DNA of 64,000 bases, taken from the NCBI GenBank assembly GCA_016200545.1, contig JACQEO010000041.1, forward strand, positions 21,013-85,012. Direction: 5' to 3'. Of the stretch, positions 7,701 through 17,718 are shown piece by piece. A model generated the notes under the pieces. That model saw only the letters and a program-made list of their open reading frames with translations. It was not told where the DNA came from and ran no database searches. Numbering within the stretch: position 1 is the stretch's first letter; each line of letters opens with the position of its first letter. The position numbers and the translations under genes were made by a program. This DNA comes from Deltaproteobacteria bacterium. Lineage in GTDB: Bacteria > Desulfobacterota > Binatia > UTPRO1.

Positions 7701-7719
7701 TATACCTTGAAGAGGTATA
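7701..7719. promoter_or_regulatory. Operator/promoter palindrome of the HigBA pair
   Basis: TATACCT (7701-7707) and AGGTATA (7713-7719) form a 7-base inverted repeat with a 5-base centre, 12 bases upstream of the toxin's GTG. HigBA operons are typically controlled through such A/T-containing palindromes overlapping the promoter. The assignment rests on position and symmetry. Confidence 0.6.
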
Positions 7720-7762
7720 TGATGCAAAGGCCTCCGCGTCGACGTCGACCGTGCCGCCGGCG

Positions 7763-8254
7763 TCATCGGCGCTCCTCGCCCGACAGCTCCGCGAAGCGCG
7801 CGAGCGCGGCGTCGACGGCGTCGATCTCGAAGAACTCGATGCGGGTAGTGAGCCCACGCTCCGCGGTGGACACGACGATGTAATCGCTCTCGAAGGCGCC
7901 GCCTTCGGCGAGCCTGCGCGAACGACGCGCGACGTGGGCCGCGCCGTAGCGTTCGACCACGATCCAGGACCCGACGGTGTCGAGCCGAGAGTCCGGTGCG
8001 AGCTGCCACAGCGCGACGACGCTATCGACGTACGCGTCGGCGCCGTCGATCCGACCCATGCCCGCCCGGCGGTGATCCTCCACGACGAGGTCGTTCGCGA
8101 GCGTCGCGCGCACGCGGGCCCGGTCGCGCTCGTTCCACGCATCGCTGAACTGAGCCCCCGGGCCCACCGACGCTGCCGCTTCATCGTCGGTCGCGAGCCA
8201 GCGATCGCGGGCCTCGCGCTTGGCGGCGACCTCGACGTCGACGTCGAACACCAC
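7763..8254 (-). pseudogene. Last SnoaL/NTF2-like module of the giant cyclase protein, cut off by a stop codon
   Basis: The frame continues the piece at 8267-9847 without any shift: both lie in the same frame, separated by a single TGA at 8267-8269. Reading through that codon gives VEVDETG-stop-VARGVVFDVDVE, where related modules carry Arg, so CGA to TGA is the simplest change. The 163 residues contain the end of module 9 and the complete module 10 (SDAWNERDRARVRATLANDL, VVEDHRRAG). It ends at the natural C-terminus LARFAELSGEERR. It could be made separately only by re-initiation at GTG 8254. Confidence 0.65.
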
Positions 8255-8266
8255 GCCTCGAGCGAC

Positions 8267-9847
8267 TCACCCGGTCTCGTCGACCTCGACCAGAAAGAGG
8301 CCTTCGATCTCGACCGGGCCGTCAGGAGGGCCGCCGCTCCACAGATGCCGTTCGAGCGCCAGGCGCTCGCCCGCGGCGCCGATGAGCGATCGCGCGAAGC
8401 GCATGTTGGGTGCAAGCACGGGCATTCCCCGCATGTCCGCAAGCCAGAGATCAATGTCCCCCGAGACCAACGCTTGACGACGTCGGTCTTCGAACCACGC
8501 GTCCGGTGTGCATGCGGCCCGCACGCCGGGCCAGTCGCGCGCGTCGAACGCGGCCTGCAAGCGATCCATCGCCGCGGTCGCCGCGTTGGGCTTCGCGAAC
8601 GCCGCGAGCGGATCGCGCGTCGTGCTCGCGCCGATGGCGTCGAAGCGGGCGCGAGCCTGGTCGAATTGGTCGAGCTCGTACAGGTCGCCGCGGAGTTGCT
8701 TACCCAGCTCGTCCAGCTCACCGACGGCGATCGACGGTATTTCGAACATGCCGCCGTCGCGTGTACCCCGCATCGCGCCCTCCGCTAGCCACCCACGGTC
8801 GGAGAGCCTGACGTGGTCCAGGTGATACCGGGCATCCGACGCGAGATCGACGAGCGCTCGCAGCGCCTGGACCCACGCCGCCGGACCGCGCAGCGTCCCC
8901 CAGCCGACCAGTCGGTGATCGTCGGCGACGAGGGTGGGAGCACACAGCGCGGGCAGTGTGTCCCAATCGCGATTGGCAAAGGCGCGAAGGAACCCACGCA
9001 GCCACGCCGATGCGCGGGCGTGCGCCGCGGCCTCGCCGGCGTCGTAGCGGGCGTCGAGCTCGGCGTAGGCGGCGTCGAGGTCGTCGACGTCGAATCGGAC
9101 CCACATCACGACCTCGTCGCTCTCACTCATCTCGATCAGGTTGACGTACTCGAGCTCGCTCGGGCCGATCTCGGCGTCGGCAACCTCGACGTGAAACGGC
9201 AGGAGCGCGAGCCGATCCCCCCGCGTGGCGAGCACCTCCGTCTCGAGACGAGCCGAGCTCATATCGCCGAGCTGGCGTGTGAACTCGACGAACCGATCCC
9301 GATCGAGCTCGAGCTGCGCCATTCGCCGTCGGTCCACATACCGGAACCCCACCGAGAGGGGCTGCGCGAAACGCTGCCAATCGCGGGCCCGCCAGAACGT
9401 GAACATCCGGTCCCAGGCGCGGGTCGCGGCGTTCGCGAAGCGCGTCGCCGGCGTCGCGGCGGTCACCGCGTTGGGCTGCGCGAACGCCGCGAGCGGATCG
9501 GACGCCGTCTGTGCGCCGATGGCATCGAAGCGCGCGCGAGCCTGGTCGAGTTGGTCGAGGTCGTACACGTCGAGGCGGTGGATCCTACCTAGCTCGTCCA
9601 GCTCGCTGACGTTGATCTGCGGGATTTCGAATGCGCTGCCGTCGCGGGTGCCCAGCATCGCGAACTGCGCGAGGGTCCCATGGTCGGACGTTCTGACTTG
9701 GTCGACGTGAGGCAGGACGTCCGGCGCGAGATCGACCAGCGATCGCAGCGTCTGGATCCACACGGCTGGACCGTGCAGTGCTCCAACGCCGAGCAGCGTC
9801 ACGAAGCCGAGCAGCCGGTGATCGTTCACCACGAGGCGGGAGCACAC
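8267..9847 (-). pseudogene. SnoaL/NTF2-like modules 6-9 of the giant cyclase protein
   Basis: The 526-residue frame holds four SnoaL/NTF2-like modules of about 140-170 residues. Each starts with a helix ending in RDW (WRARDWQRF, FANRDWDTL, FDARDWPGV) and has the VxDHR or EDRRR strand and a VRFDVDDLDAAYAELD-type linker. It begins inside module 6. One missing C in the minus-strand run GCTCCCGCCTC near 9837 breaks the frame from the upstream piece: restoring it gives CAPRLVVNDHRLLG, matching the sister sequence CAPTLVADDHRLVG. The family name is from fold-level recall; individual modules lack obvious catalytic residues. Confidence 0.65.
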
Positions 9848-10345
9848 AGCGCGGCCAGGGCGTCCCAGTCGCGGCTCGCGAGGGCGAGAGGGAACGCACG
9901 CATCGCTGCCGATGCGTGCGGGTGCGCCGCGGCCTCGCCGGCATCGTAGCGTGCGTCGAGCTCGGCGTAGGCGGCATCGACGTCCTCGGGGTCGAACCGG
10001 ACCAACGCCACAGCGTCGCCGCGCTCATCCGTCTCGATCAGGTTGAGGAACTCGAGCTCGCTTGGCCCGACATCACCGCCGGCGACCTCGAGGCGGAGCC
10101 GGGTGAGCGCGAGGCGATCCTCCCGAGTGGCGAGCACCTCTTGCTCGACGCGAGTCGAGCCCATCTCGCCGATCTGCCGTATGAACTCGAGATACTGATT
10201 CCAATCGAGCTCGAGCTGCGCCATCCGCCGCCGGTCGTCATACCGGAACCCCACCGGGAGGAGCCGCGCGATGCGCTGCCAATCGCGGGCCCGCCAGCAC
10301 GCGAGCAACCGGTCCCAGGCGCGCGTCGCGGCGTTCGCGAAGCGC
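8575..10345. repeat. Tandem duplication inside the NTF2-module array (period about 0.9 kb)
   Basis: The segment 9461-10345 (modules 5-6) is repeated in 8575-9440 (modules 7-8). Examples are GTCGCGGCGTTCGCGAAGCG at about 9424 and about 10326, and GAACGCCGCGAGCGGATCG at about 8597 and about 9481. The proteins of the two units are alike throughout (ATRFANAATRAWDR, DDRRRMAQLELD, DAAYAELDARYDAGEAAAH). A two-module unit was evidently the unit of duplication. Confidence 0.75.
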
Positions 10346-12093
10346 GTCGCCCGCGGTTCCGCCGGCGCCTCGGTGTCGGCGCTCCCGACGAGCGCGTCGA
10401 AGCGAGCGAGCGCCTCGGTCTCACGATTGGCGTCGAAGGTCTCGTCGTGGACCACGCGACCATCGGGGCCGAAGAGCCAGAGCAGGAGAAACTCCGACTC
10501 GAAGGCGCCGCCACTGGCGCGATCGATGCCAGAGATCGCCCAGCGCGCCAGGAGCGCGCCGGATTCCAGACGGAGGACGTCGTCGATTCGGGTGGTCAGG
10601 TCGTCGGCGAGCTCGAAGAGGGAACGGAAGCCGCGCAGCAGCGTGTTCGCACCGCGCCCTGATGGGAAGCCGACGGTCCGGTGGTCGATGAACTCGACGT
10701 CCGGTGCCAGTGCCGCCGCGTAGCGATCCAGGTCCGGGGGCGCCACCATGGCCGCGACCGAGTGCGCCGTCGCCGCGGCGTGAGTGCGCGCTGGGCCGTC
10801 GGGGAGACGCTCGGCGCAGCGCTCGTACAGCCGGGCGACGGGCTCGCCGAGTCGGGTGTCGGAGAATACCTCGCCCCACACGAGCAGCCCCCGATCGTCG
10901 ACCTCGCACACGTGGATATGACTCGACCGCGAGGCGCCGAAGGTGAGATCGTTCTCGATCAGGCTGGCGAACGACGCGCTGCCGCGAAATAGCACCAGCG
11001 CATCGCCGAGCACCGCGAGCGCCTCGTGCGACAGCGCGAGACTGTCGGCCTGGAAGAGCAGTCGAATCAGGTTCAGCACCTCTTTTCGATCGAACGTTGC
11101 ACCGAGCGCGTGGTGCACCACCTCGATCCCTTCGGCGGCCAGCGCGGTCACGGCGTCGTAGTCGTGGGCGCCGACCGCGGCATCGATGCGGACTAGGCAC
11201 GCGGTTGCGGCGTTCGAGCGCACGCGGCGCACGCGCCGCTCCACGCCCCGTGGAGACACCGTTGCGGGCGGTGAGGCCGTCAGCCCCTCGACGTCGCTCC
11301 CGACGAGCTCGTCGAAGCGGGCAAGCGCCTCGGCGTCACGCTCGAGGTCGAACCGCTCCCAGCGCGTCACGAGGCCGTCGGCGCCAAAGACCCACAGCTC
11401 CCAAAAGGTGCGCTCGAACGTGCCGCCGCCGGTGCGCTCGATGCCGAAGCTCGTTTGGCGCGTGAGGAACGCGCCGGCGTGCGAGCCGAGGACGTCGTCG
11501 AGGCGCCAGCTGAACCCTTCCGTGAGCTCGAGCAAGGCGCGGATGGCCTGCAGCAGTGCCTCTGCTCCGCGCAGAGACCCGTACCCGACGCTGCGGTGAT
11601 CGACGACCTCGATGGCCGGCGCGAACGCGGCGGCAAGGCGATCGAGGTCGACCGTTGCCGTCAGCGGGGCGATCGAGCGCGCCGTCGCCGCGGCGCGCGT
11701 GCGCGTCGGGCCGTCGGGGAGGAGCTCGGCGTAGCGTTCGTACAAGCGGGCGACGGCGTCGCCCAGGTGATCGCCCGCGAAGTGCTCGGCCCACCGCCGT
11801 CGGCCCTGCGTGTCGACCTCGATCAGAACGATGGTCTCGTGCTCGTAGGGGCCGACATCGAACTTTCCGCCGGATGCCCCGCTCGCGGACCATGAGCTTC
11901 GACACAGCGCGAGTGCGTCGCCGAGGGTCGCAAGCGGCTCGTACGCGAACGTCAGGTCCTTGCCTCTGAGCCCCGCGCGCCAATTGGCAAGCGCTCCGCG
12001 TCGGTCGTAGGTCAAGCCAGTTGGATGGTGCACGGCCTCGTAGTCATCGGTCACGAGGGGGATGATCCCGTCGGCGTCGCGGGTGGCGAACAC
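9826..12093 (-). pseudogene. SnoaL/NTF2-like modules 1-6 of the giant cyclase protein
   Basis: The 755-residue frame contains about five and a half NTF2/SnoaL-like modules. Modules 1-2 (from about 12130 to 11200) and 3-4 (11200 to 10340) are two copies of a pair, each with VARLYERxAExLPDGPxRT and AATAxSxA before the second module. Module 5 begins at the ATRFANAATRAWDR junction. The frame reads upstream as RRVRANAATANAARFGAVF, matching internal module boundaries, so it belongs to the ATPase gene above. A one-base shift in the linker near 12150-12190 separates them. It ends at the frameshift near 9837 described for the next piece. Confidence 0.68.
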
Positions 12094-15000
12094 GGCGCCG
12101 AAGCGAGCGGCGTTGGCGGTCGCGGCGTTCGCTCGTACCCGGCGTTGACGGGACGCGCCGGCTCCGTGCGATCTGCGGGCGCGTGGGCGGCCGGCTCGTG
12201 GTCCCCGCCGTCACGGCGCGCACGCTCGGCGAGCAGCGTGGCGCCCTTGGCCTCCCAGAGCGCGATCGCGCGTGCCTCCTCGGCGTCGGCGTCGGAGCTC
12301 TTGCCGGCGGCACGCAACGCGGCGGCGAGTGCGAGGCGGGCGTCGGCGTGGTCGAGGAGCGCGTCGGTCGCCGCCGCGATCGCGACGGCGGCGCGGGCGA
12401 AGGCGACCGCCTCCGTATGCTCGCCGCGTCGCGCGAGCGCCTCCGCCCGAACCCCGCGCCAGGCGATCGCGGCTTTGAGGTCGTCGCCGGCGAGCGCCTC
12501 GCTCTCGTGACTGAGAGTTTCCGCGTCGGCGGCGCGGTCCTGCGCGAGCAAGGCGCGGCCGAGGAGCGCCGCTGCCTGTGCCGCGTCGATCCCGAGCCCG
12601 TGGTGTCGCAGCCCGTCGTACGCCGGACGCAAGCTGCGCTCGGCGGCGACGGCGTTCCCCTCGAGCAGCTCGATCAGCCCGGCGAACACGTCGGCCTCGA
12701 GCAGCCGTTGCGTGATCCCCAGCTCCTCGACCAGGTGCCGGGAGGCTGCGATCATGCGCCGCGCGGCCTCGGCGCGGCCGCGCAGCGCCTCGAGCACGGC
12801 CTGACAGCGAAGCGCCACGGCCTCGACCGCGGGCGCCCCCTGCGTGATGCGCAGCACGCGCACGACGTCGAGGCAGCGCCCGCTCGCGCGCGTGACCGGG
12901 CTCGGTCCCCAGAGCGCGGCGATCGGCGCGCCGGCGAGCACGGCGTTGGCGCGACGCCGGTCACCGGCGCGGCGAGCGGCGGCGAGCGCCCGATCGAGCG
13001 CCGCCTCGCACGCGCCGACCTCGCCGAGACGCGCCAGCGCGATCGCGTGCACGGCGTGCGCCTTCGCCTCGCCGGCGGCGTCGGCGAGCGACGCGAGTGT
13101 GCTCGCCGCCGTCGCCACCGCGTCGGCGGTAGCACGGAGCGACGCCGGGTCGGTGAGCGCGGCGAGCTGGCCGGCGAAGCAGGTGTGCCACGCCCGCAGA
13201 CGCTCCGAGCCGGCGGTGAAGCGCGCGAGCTCGGCGACCGCGGCCGCGGCGGGGCCGACGTCGCCGGCGGTGAGCAGCGCCTCGCACCAGTCGAGCGCGA
13301 GATCGGCGCGCGCGGGATCGGCTGCGTCGAGGCGGTCGAGGGCACGGCCGAGGAGGCTCGCCGCCAGGGGCAGGTCGTCGCGCTCGAGCGCCCGCCGGCC
13401 GGCGGCGGCGAGGTAGCGCGCCGCCCGCTCGCCGATGGCGCGACCGTGCGCATCGATCGGGCCGAGCTCGCGCAGGTGCTGGTGCGCCTGCTCGAGATGC
13501 CAGCCCATCGTCTCGTCGTGCTCGACGCTCTCGCCGACGCGGCTCTCGAGCCAGTCGGCGAAGCGGCCGTGCAGCTCCGCGCGCGTACCCTTCAGGACGC
13601 GCCGATAGGCCGCGTCGCGGATCAGCCCATGGTGAAACTTGAACGCCGGCTCGCCGATGAACCAGCCGGTATCGGGCTCGATGAGCTCGCTCCGCCGCAG
13701 CGCTTCGAGCCGCGCGTCGAGGTCCGTGACCTCCCGCGGCAGCAAGTGCGCGACCGCCGTCCGCGAGAACGACCGCCCGACGACCGCCGCCCGCTCCAGC
13801 ACCGTGCGCTCCTCCGGACGGAGTCGCTCGATGCGGGCCGCGAGCAGGGCGTGAATGGTGGGCGGCATCTCGAGAGTGGCGAGCTCGACTCCCGTGGTCC
13901 ACCGGTCCCCCTCGCGCTTGAGCGCGCCGTCGTGCACGAGCATGCGCACCAGCTCGCCGACGAAGAGTGGATTGCCCTCGCTGGTCGCGAGCACGCGTCC
14001 GGCGACCGCGGCCGGGAGCTCATCGGCGCCGATCGCATTCGCAGCGAGACGGGTGGCGGCGCCGGCGTCGAGGCCGGCGAGGATCACGACGTCGGCGACG
14101 AGGCCGCCGGAGGTGGCAAGCGACGAGCGGGTGTCACGCAGCTCGGGGCGCGCCGCCACCAGCACCAAGAGCGGCACGTCGGTACTCCACTGCACCAGGT
14201 GCTTGACGAGGTCGAGCAGCAGCAGCTCCGCCCACTGCAGGTCGTCGATCTCGAGCACCACCGGCTGCCCCGCTGCGAGCGCGGCGAGGAAGCGTCGCAC
14301 GACGAAGAAGGTTTCCTCCGGGATCGCCGGGGCGCCCGCGAGCAACGCGGCCACGCCGGTGGCGATCCGGGCGCGATCCGGAGCGTCGTCCGGCATCCGA
14401 CTCTCGATCGCCGCACGCACGACGTCGCCGCCGGCGACGTCATCGAGAGAGAGAAGCGCGCGCAGGGCCTCGGCGAGCGGGGCGAACGTCGCCCCAACGG
14501 TCGCGTCGCAACGCGCGGCCATGACGGTTGCTCCATCCGCGAGCCGGCGCGCGAACTCGCCGATCAGGCGCGACTTGCCGAGACCCGGCGAGCCCAGGAT
14601 CACGACGAGCCGCGCGGCGCGCGCGGTGACGGCCGCGTCGTAGACCGCCGTGATGCGCCGCAGCTCGTCGTCGCGCCCGACGAACGCGAGCGCGGGTGCG
14701 CCGGCGGGCCGGTCGAGCGACACCACCCGGTAGGCTGCCACGGTCTCGGTCCGCCCCTTCAGCGCGAGCGTGCCGAAGGGCTCGAGCGTCACGAGATCGC
14801 TGACCAGACGACGCGTCGCCTCACCGAGCAGCACGTCGCCGTCTTGCGCTTCCTGCTGCAAGCGGGCCGCGACGTTCACCGGGTCGCCGACGACGTCGTC
14901 GTGCTCGCCGCTCACGACCACCTCGCCGGTGTTGACCGCGACCCTGAGACCGATCTCGCCCAGCGCTGCCGCCTGGTCGCGTGCGAGCGCGCGGAAGGCG

Positions 15001-15434
15001 TGTTGCATGGCGACGGCGGCGCGCACGGCGCGGATCGCGTCGTCCTCGGTCACGCGCGGGACGCCAAACGCGACCATGACGCCGTCGCCGAGCAGCTTCA
15101 CGATGGTGCCGCCGTGGGCGGTGACGGCCGCGTGCAGTGTCTGGTAGTAGCGATCCATCAAGCGGCGGGCCGACTCCACGTCGAGACGCTCGTGCAGGGC
15201 GGTCGAGCCGACGAGATCGGCGAACACGATCGTGACGACCTTCCGCGCCGCGGCGTCGTCGGCAGTGCGGGCCGCAGGAGTAGCGGCGAGAGCGCCGCCG
15301 CAGCCGCCGCAGAACCTGGCGTCGGGCTCGCTCTCGCGTCCACACGCCGGACAGCACGGGGCAAGCGACTTCCCGCAGCTGACGCAGAAGCGTGACGCCT
15401 CCCGGTTTGTTCTCCCGCAACTGGCGCAGGTCAT
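12051..15434 (-). CDS. Zinc-ribbon / class III cyclase / AAA+ ATPase protein, N-terminal part of a giant gene
   Basis: The 1127-codon frame begins with two zinc ribbons (C3, C6, C17, C20 and a second CPAC/CGGC pair). Next is a class III nucleotide cyclase domain at about 66-245 (VVTIVFADLVGSTALHERLD, KLLGDGVMVAFG, GDPVNVAARLQ). An AAA+ ATPase follows, with Walker A GSPGLGKS near 281-288 and Walker B VVLEIDDLQWAE, then a long helical TPR-like region to about 1080. This is the cyclase-ATPase architecture of many soil-bacterial signalling proteins. The last ~35 codons (from about RTEPARPVNAGYERTP) are out of frame. The neighbouring frame reads RRVRANAAT and goes on into the NTF2-like modules, so one gene of about 7.7 kb (15434 to 7763) is inferred. 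Confidence 0.82.
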   Translation of the reverse strand: MTCASCGRTNREASRFCVSCGKSLAPCCPACGRESEPDARFCGGCGGALAATPAARTADDAAARKVVTIVFADLVGSTALHERLDVESARRLMDRYYQTLHAAVTAHGGTIVKLLGDGVMVAFGVPRVTEDDAIRAVRAAVAMQHAFRALARDQAAALGEIGLRVAVNTGEVVVSGEHDDVVGDPVNVAARLQQEAQDGDVLLGEATRRLVSDLVTLEPFGTLALKGRTETVAAYRVVSLDRPAGAPALAFVGRDDELRRITAVYDAAVTARAARLVVILGSPGLGKSRLIGEFARRLADGATVMAARCDATVGATFAPLAEALRALLSLDDVAGGDVVRAAIESRMPDDAPDRARIATGVAALLAGAPAIPEETFFVVRRFLAALAAGQPVVLEIDDLQWAELLLLDLVKHLVQWSTDVPLLVLVAARPELRDTRSSLATSGGLVADVVILAGLDAGAATRLAANAIGADELPAAVAGRVLATSEGNPLFVGELVRMLVHDGALKREGDRWTTGVELATLEMPPTIHALLAARIERLRPEERTVLERAAVVGRSFSRTAVAHLLPREVTDLDARLEALRRSELIEPDTGWFIGEPAFKFHHGLIRDAAYRRVLKGTRAELHGRFADWLESRVGESVEHDETMGWHLEQAHQHLRELGPIDAHGRAIGERAARYLAAAGRRALERDDLPLAASLLGRALDRLDAADPARADLALDWCEALLTAGDVGPAAAAVAELARFTAGSERLRAWHTCFAGQLAALTDPASLRATADAVATAASTLASLADAAGEAKAHAVHAIALARLGEVGACEAALDRALAAARRAGDRRRANAVLAGAPIAALWGPSPVTRASGRCLDVVRVLRITQGAPAVEAVALRCQAVLEALRGRAEAARRMIAASRHLVEELGITQRLLEADVFAGLIELLEGNAVAAERSLRPAYDGLRHHGLGIDAAQAAALLGRALLAQDRAADAETLSHESEALAGDDLKAAIAWRGVRAEALARRGEHTEAVAFARAAVAIAAATDALLDHADARLALAAALRAAGKSSDADAEEARAIALWEAKGATLLAERARRDGGDHEPAAHAPADRTEPARPVNAGYERTPRPPTPLASAPCSPPATPTGSSPS

Positions 15435-15718
15435 CGAGCGATCAACCGATTCTTCCTGGCCGCCCTTATCGTCCGAGAATCATGGGCACGTCCAGGATGG
15501 TGATCATCCTCGCCGACATCAGTGGCTACGCGAACGAGTGCGACTCCCCGATATGACGACAATCATGGCGCCGTCGAACCCTGCTGTGCGCAATGTTACT
15601 CGACGGTCGCGAGGAGTCATTGGATTGTCGTACGGCAACAGTCGGTGTGCTCTAGGTCGCGCCTTTCCTACGCAAAATACATAGGCGGCAGGCATGGCGT
15701 TTGCTGATCCGCACGCGC

Positions 15719-17708
15719 ATGTGCGAGCGGTGCTCGAGGAGAATACTCTCGCTGCTCGCTTTCCTGACGCTCGCCGGCCTCCGCCGACAGCGCCGCGCAA
15801 CGCGAGCTCCTGCTCTTCGAGGACGTGCCGGTGAGCGCGGCCGCGAAGCACGACCAGTCGACGCGCGAGGCTCCCTCCGTCGTAACCGTGATCACCCGCG
15901 AGGAGATCCGGCGCTTCGGCTACCGGAATCTCGCCGAGGCGCTGCGCTCGGTCCCCGGCTTCTACATCAGCAACGACCGCAACTACACCTTTCTCGGCGT
16001 CCGCGGCTTTCTTCGTCCCGGCGATTACAGCGATCGCGTGCTCCTCCTCGTGAACGGCCACACCTACAACGACGACGTCTACCAACAGGCGTTCATCGGC
16101 GACGAGTTCGGCATCGACCTCGAGGCGATCGATCACATCGAGGTGATCCGCGGCCCGGGCTCGGCGCTCTATGGCGGCAACGCGCTGTTCGCGGTGATCA
16201 ACGTCGTCACCTCGACCGGCGCGCAGGCCCCTGGCGTCCAGCCGTTGGTCGAGACGGGCAGCTTCGGACGAAAGCGCGGCCAGATGAGCGCCGGCCACGT
16301 CACCAAGAGCGGCATCGACGTCTTCGCCAGCGGATCGGTGCTCGACATTGACGGTCCGCACGAGCTCTTCTTCCCGGAGTTCGACAGCCCGGCGACGAAT
16401 CACGGGATCGCGCGTGACGCCGACGCCGAGCGGGCGTTGAACTTCTTCTTGAGCGCCCGCTATGGCGCGTTCACCCTGCAAGGTGCCATCAACGACCGCG
16501 AGAAGCACATTCCGACCGCGTCGTTCGGCAGCACGTTCAACGACAACGGCTCGAAGACGGTCGACGGGCAGCGATTCGTCGAGCTCAGCTACGCGGCAGA
16601 GGTGCTGCGTCGGGTGAACGTCAACGCCCGGGCATTCTACGACAACAGCATCTATCACGGCACGTACATCCTCGGCCGCGGCGCCGACCGGCAGAAGAAC
16701 GAGGACTTCGCGCGCACCTATTGGGTCGGCGGCGAGGTGCGCGCGCGCTGGGACGCGCCGGCGCGGAACGCGATCACCTTCGGCAACGAGTACACCTACC
16801 ATCCGAACACGCAGCAGGAGAACTTTACGATCCCCGGGCACGTGCAGTTTCTCGACGACGCCCGCACCTACTCGACCTACGGCGTGTACGTGCAGGACGA
16901 GTTCGCAGCGACGCGCACGGTCACGCTCATCGGCGGCGCCCGCTACGACCGCTATTACGGCAGCACCGACCAGGTGAGTCCGCGTGGCGCAATTCTATGG
17001 AGCCCGTATCCGAAAACCGACGTCAAGCTCCTCTACGGCCAGGCGTTCCGTCCGGCGAATCTCTACGAGCAGTACTACGCCTACAAAGCCGACGGCTTCG
17101 CGTACATCGCCAACGCCCATCTGCTGCCCGAGCGCATCACCAACTACGAGGCGGCCCTCGAGCAGGAGGTGTGGCATCACGCGCAGGCAAGCATCACACT
17201 CTATCATTACATCGTCAAAGACCTCATCAATCAGGTGGAGGTCCCCGGCGAGAGCGGCGCGAAGACGCTGCAATTCCTCAACAACGAGTCCGCTCACGGC
17301 AACGGCGTCGAGTTCGGACTGCGTGTCCCGGTGACGTCGCGCGTCAGCGTTCGCTCGAGCTATAGCCTGCTCGAAACCCGTGACGGTGCCGGCCATCTGC
17401 TGAGCAACTCACCGAAGCACCTCGGGAACGTCGGCGTGCTCTTCCCGATCGGCTACGGCGTCGAAGGCGGCGCGGAGCTCATGGTCGTCGGACCGCGTCA
17501 CACCTTGACCGGACGCACCCTCGAGACCGTGTGCCTCCTGAATCTCAACCTCACGTACACGGCGCCGATCCCGAATCTCCGCCTCGCGGTCGGCCTCTAC
17601 AACATTCTCGATCAGCACTACGCCGATCCCGGTGGCTCGGAGCACATCCAAGACCGGATTCCGCAAGACGGCTTCACGTTTCGTGCCCAGGTCCAATACG
17701 CGTTCTGA
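15719..17708 (+). CDS. TonB-dependent outer-membrane receptor, signal peptide out of frame
   Basis: From GTG 15825, 627 residues give a complete plug and barrel: SVVTVITREEIRRFGYRNLA, VLLLVNGHTYNDDV, IDHIEVIRGPGSALYGGNA, and a terminal aromatic signature ending VQYAF. A signal peptide is encoded just upstream from ATG 15719 (MCERCSRRILSLLAFLTLAG) in another frame. Removing one C near 15781 joins it to ADSAAQRELLLFEDVPVSAA. The natural gene therefore starts at 15719, with a one-base frameshift or assembly error. It imports an unknown ligand across the outer membrane. It is first in an operon with a periplasmic binding protein and a sensor kinase, only 10 bases apart. Confidence 0.85.
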
Positions 17709-17718
17709 GGGACTCCCG

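Noticed and set aside
12183..15395. A 1,070-codon plus-strand ORF opposite the cyclase-ATPase gene
   Set aside because: It is Arg/Gly/Ala-rich without motifs and is the mirror of a strongly supported gene; long antisense frames are common at this G/C content.
15519..16841. A 440-codon minus-strand ORF over the TonB receptor
   Set aside because: The receptor's plug and barrel motifs are clear on the plus strand.
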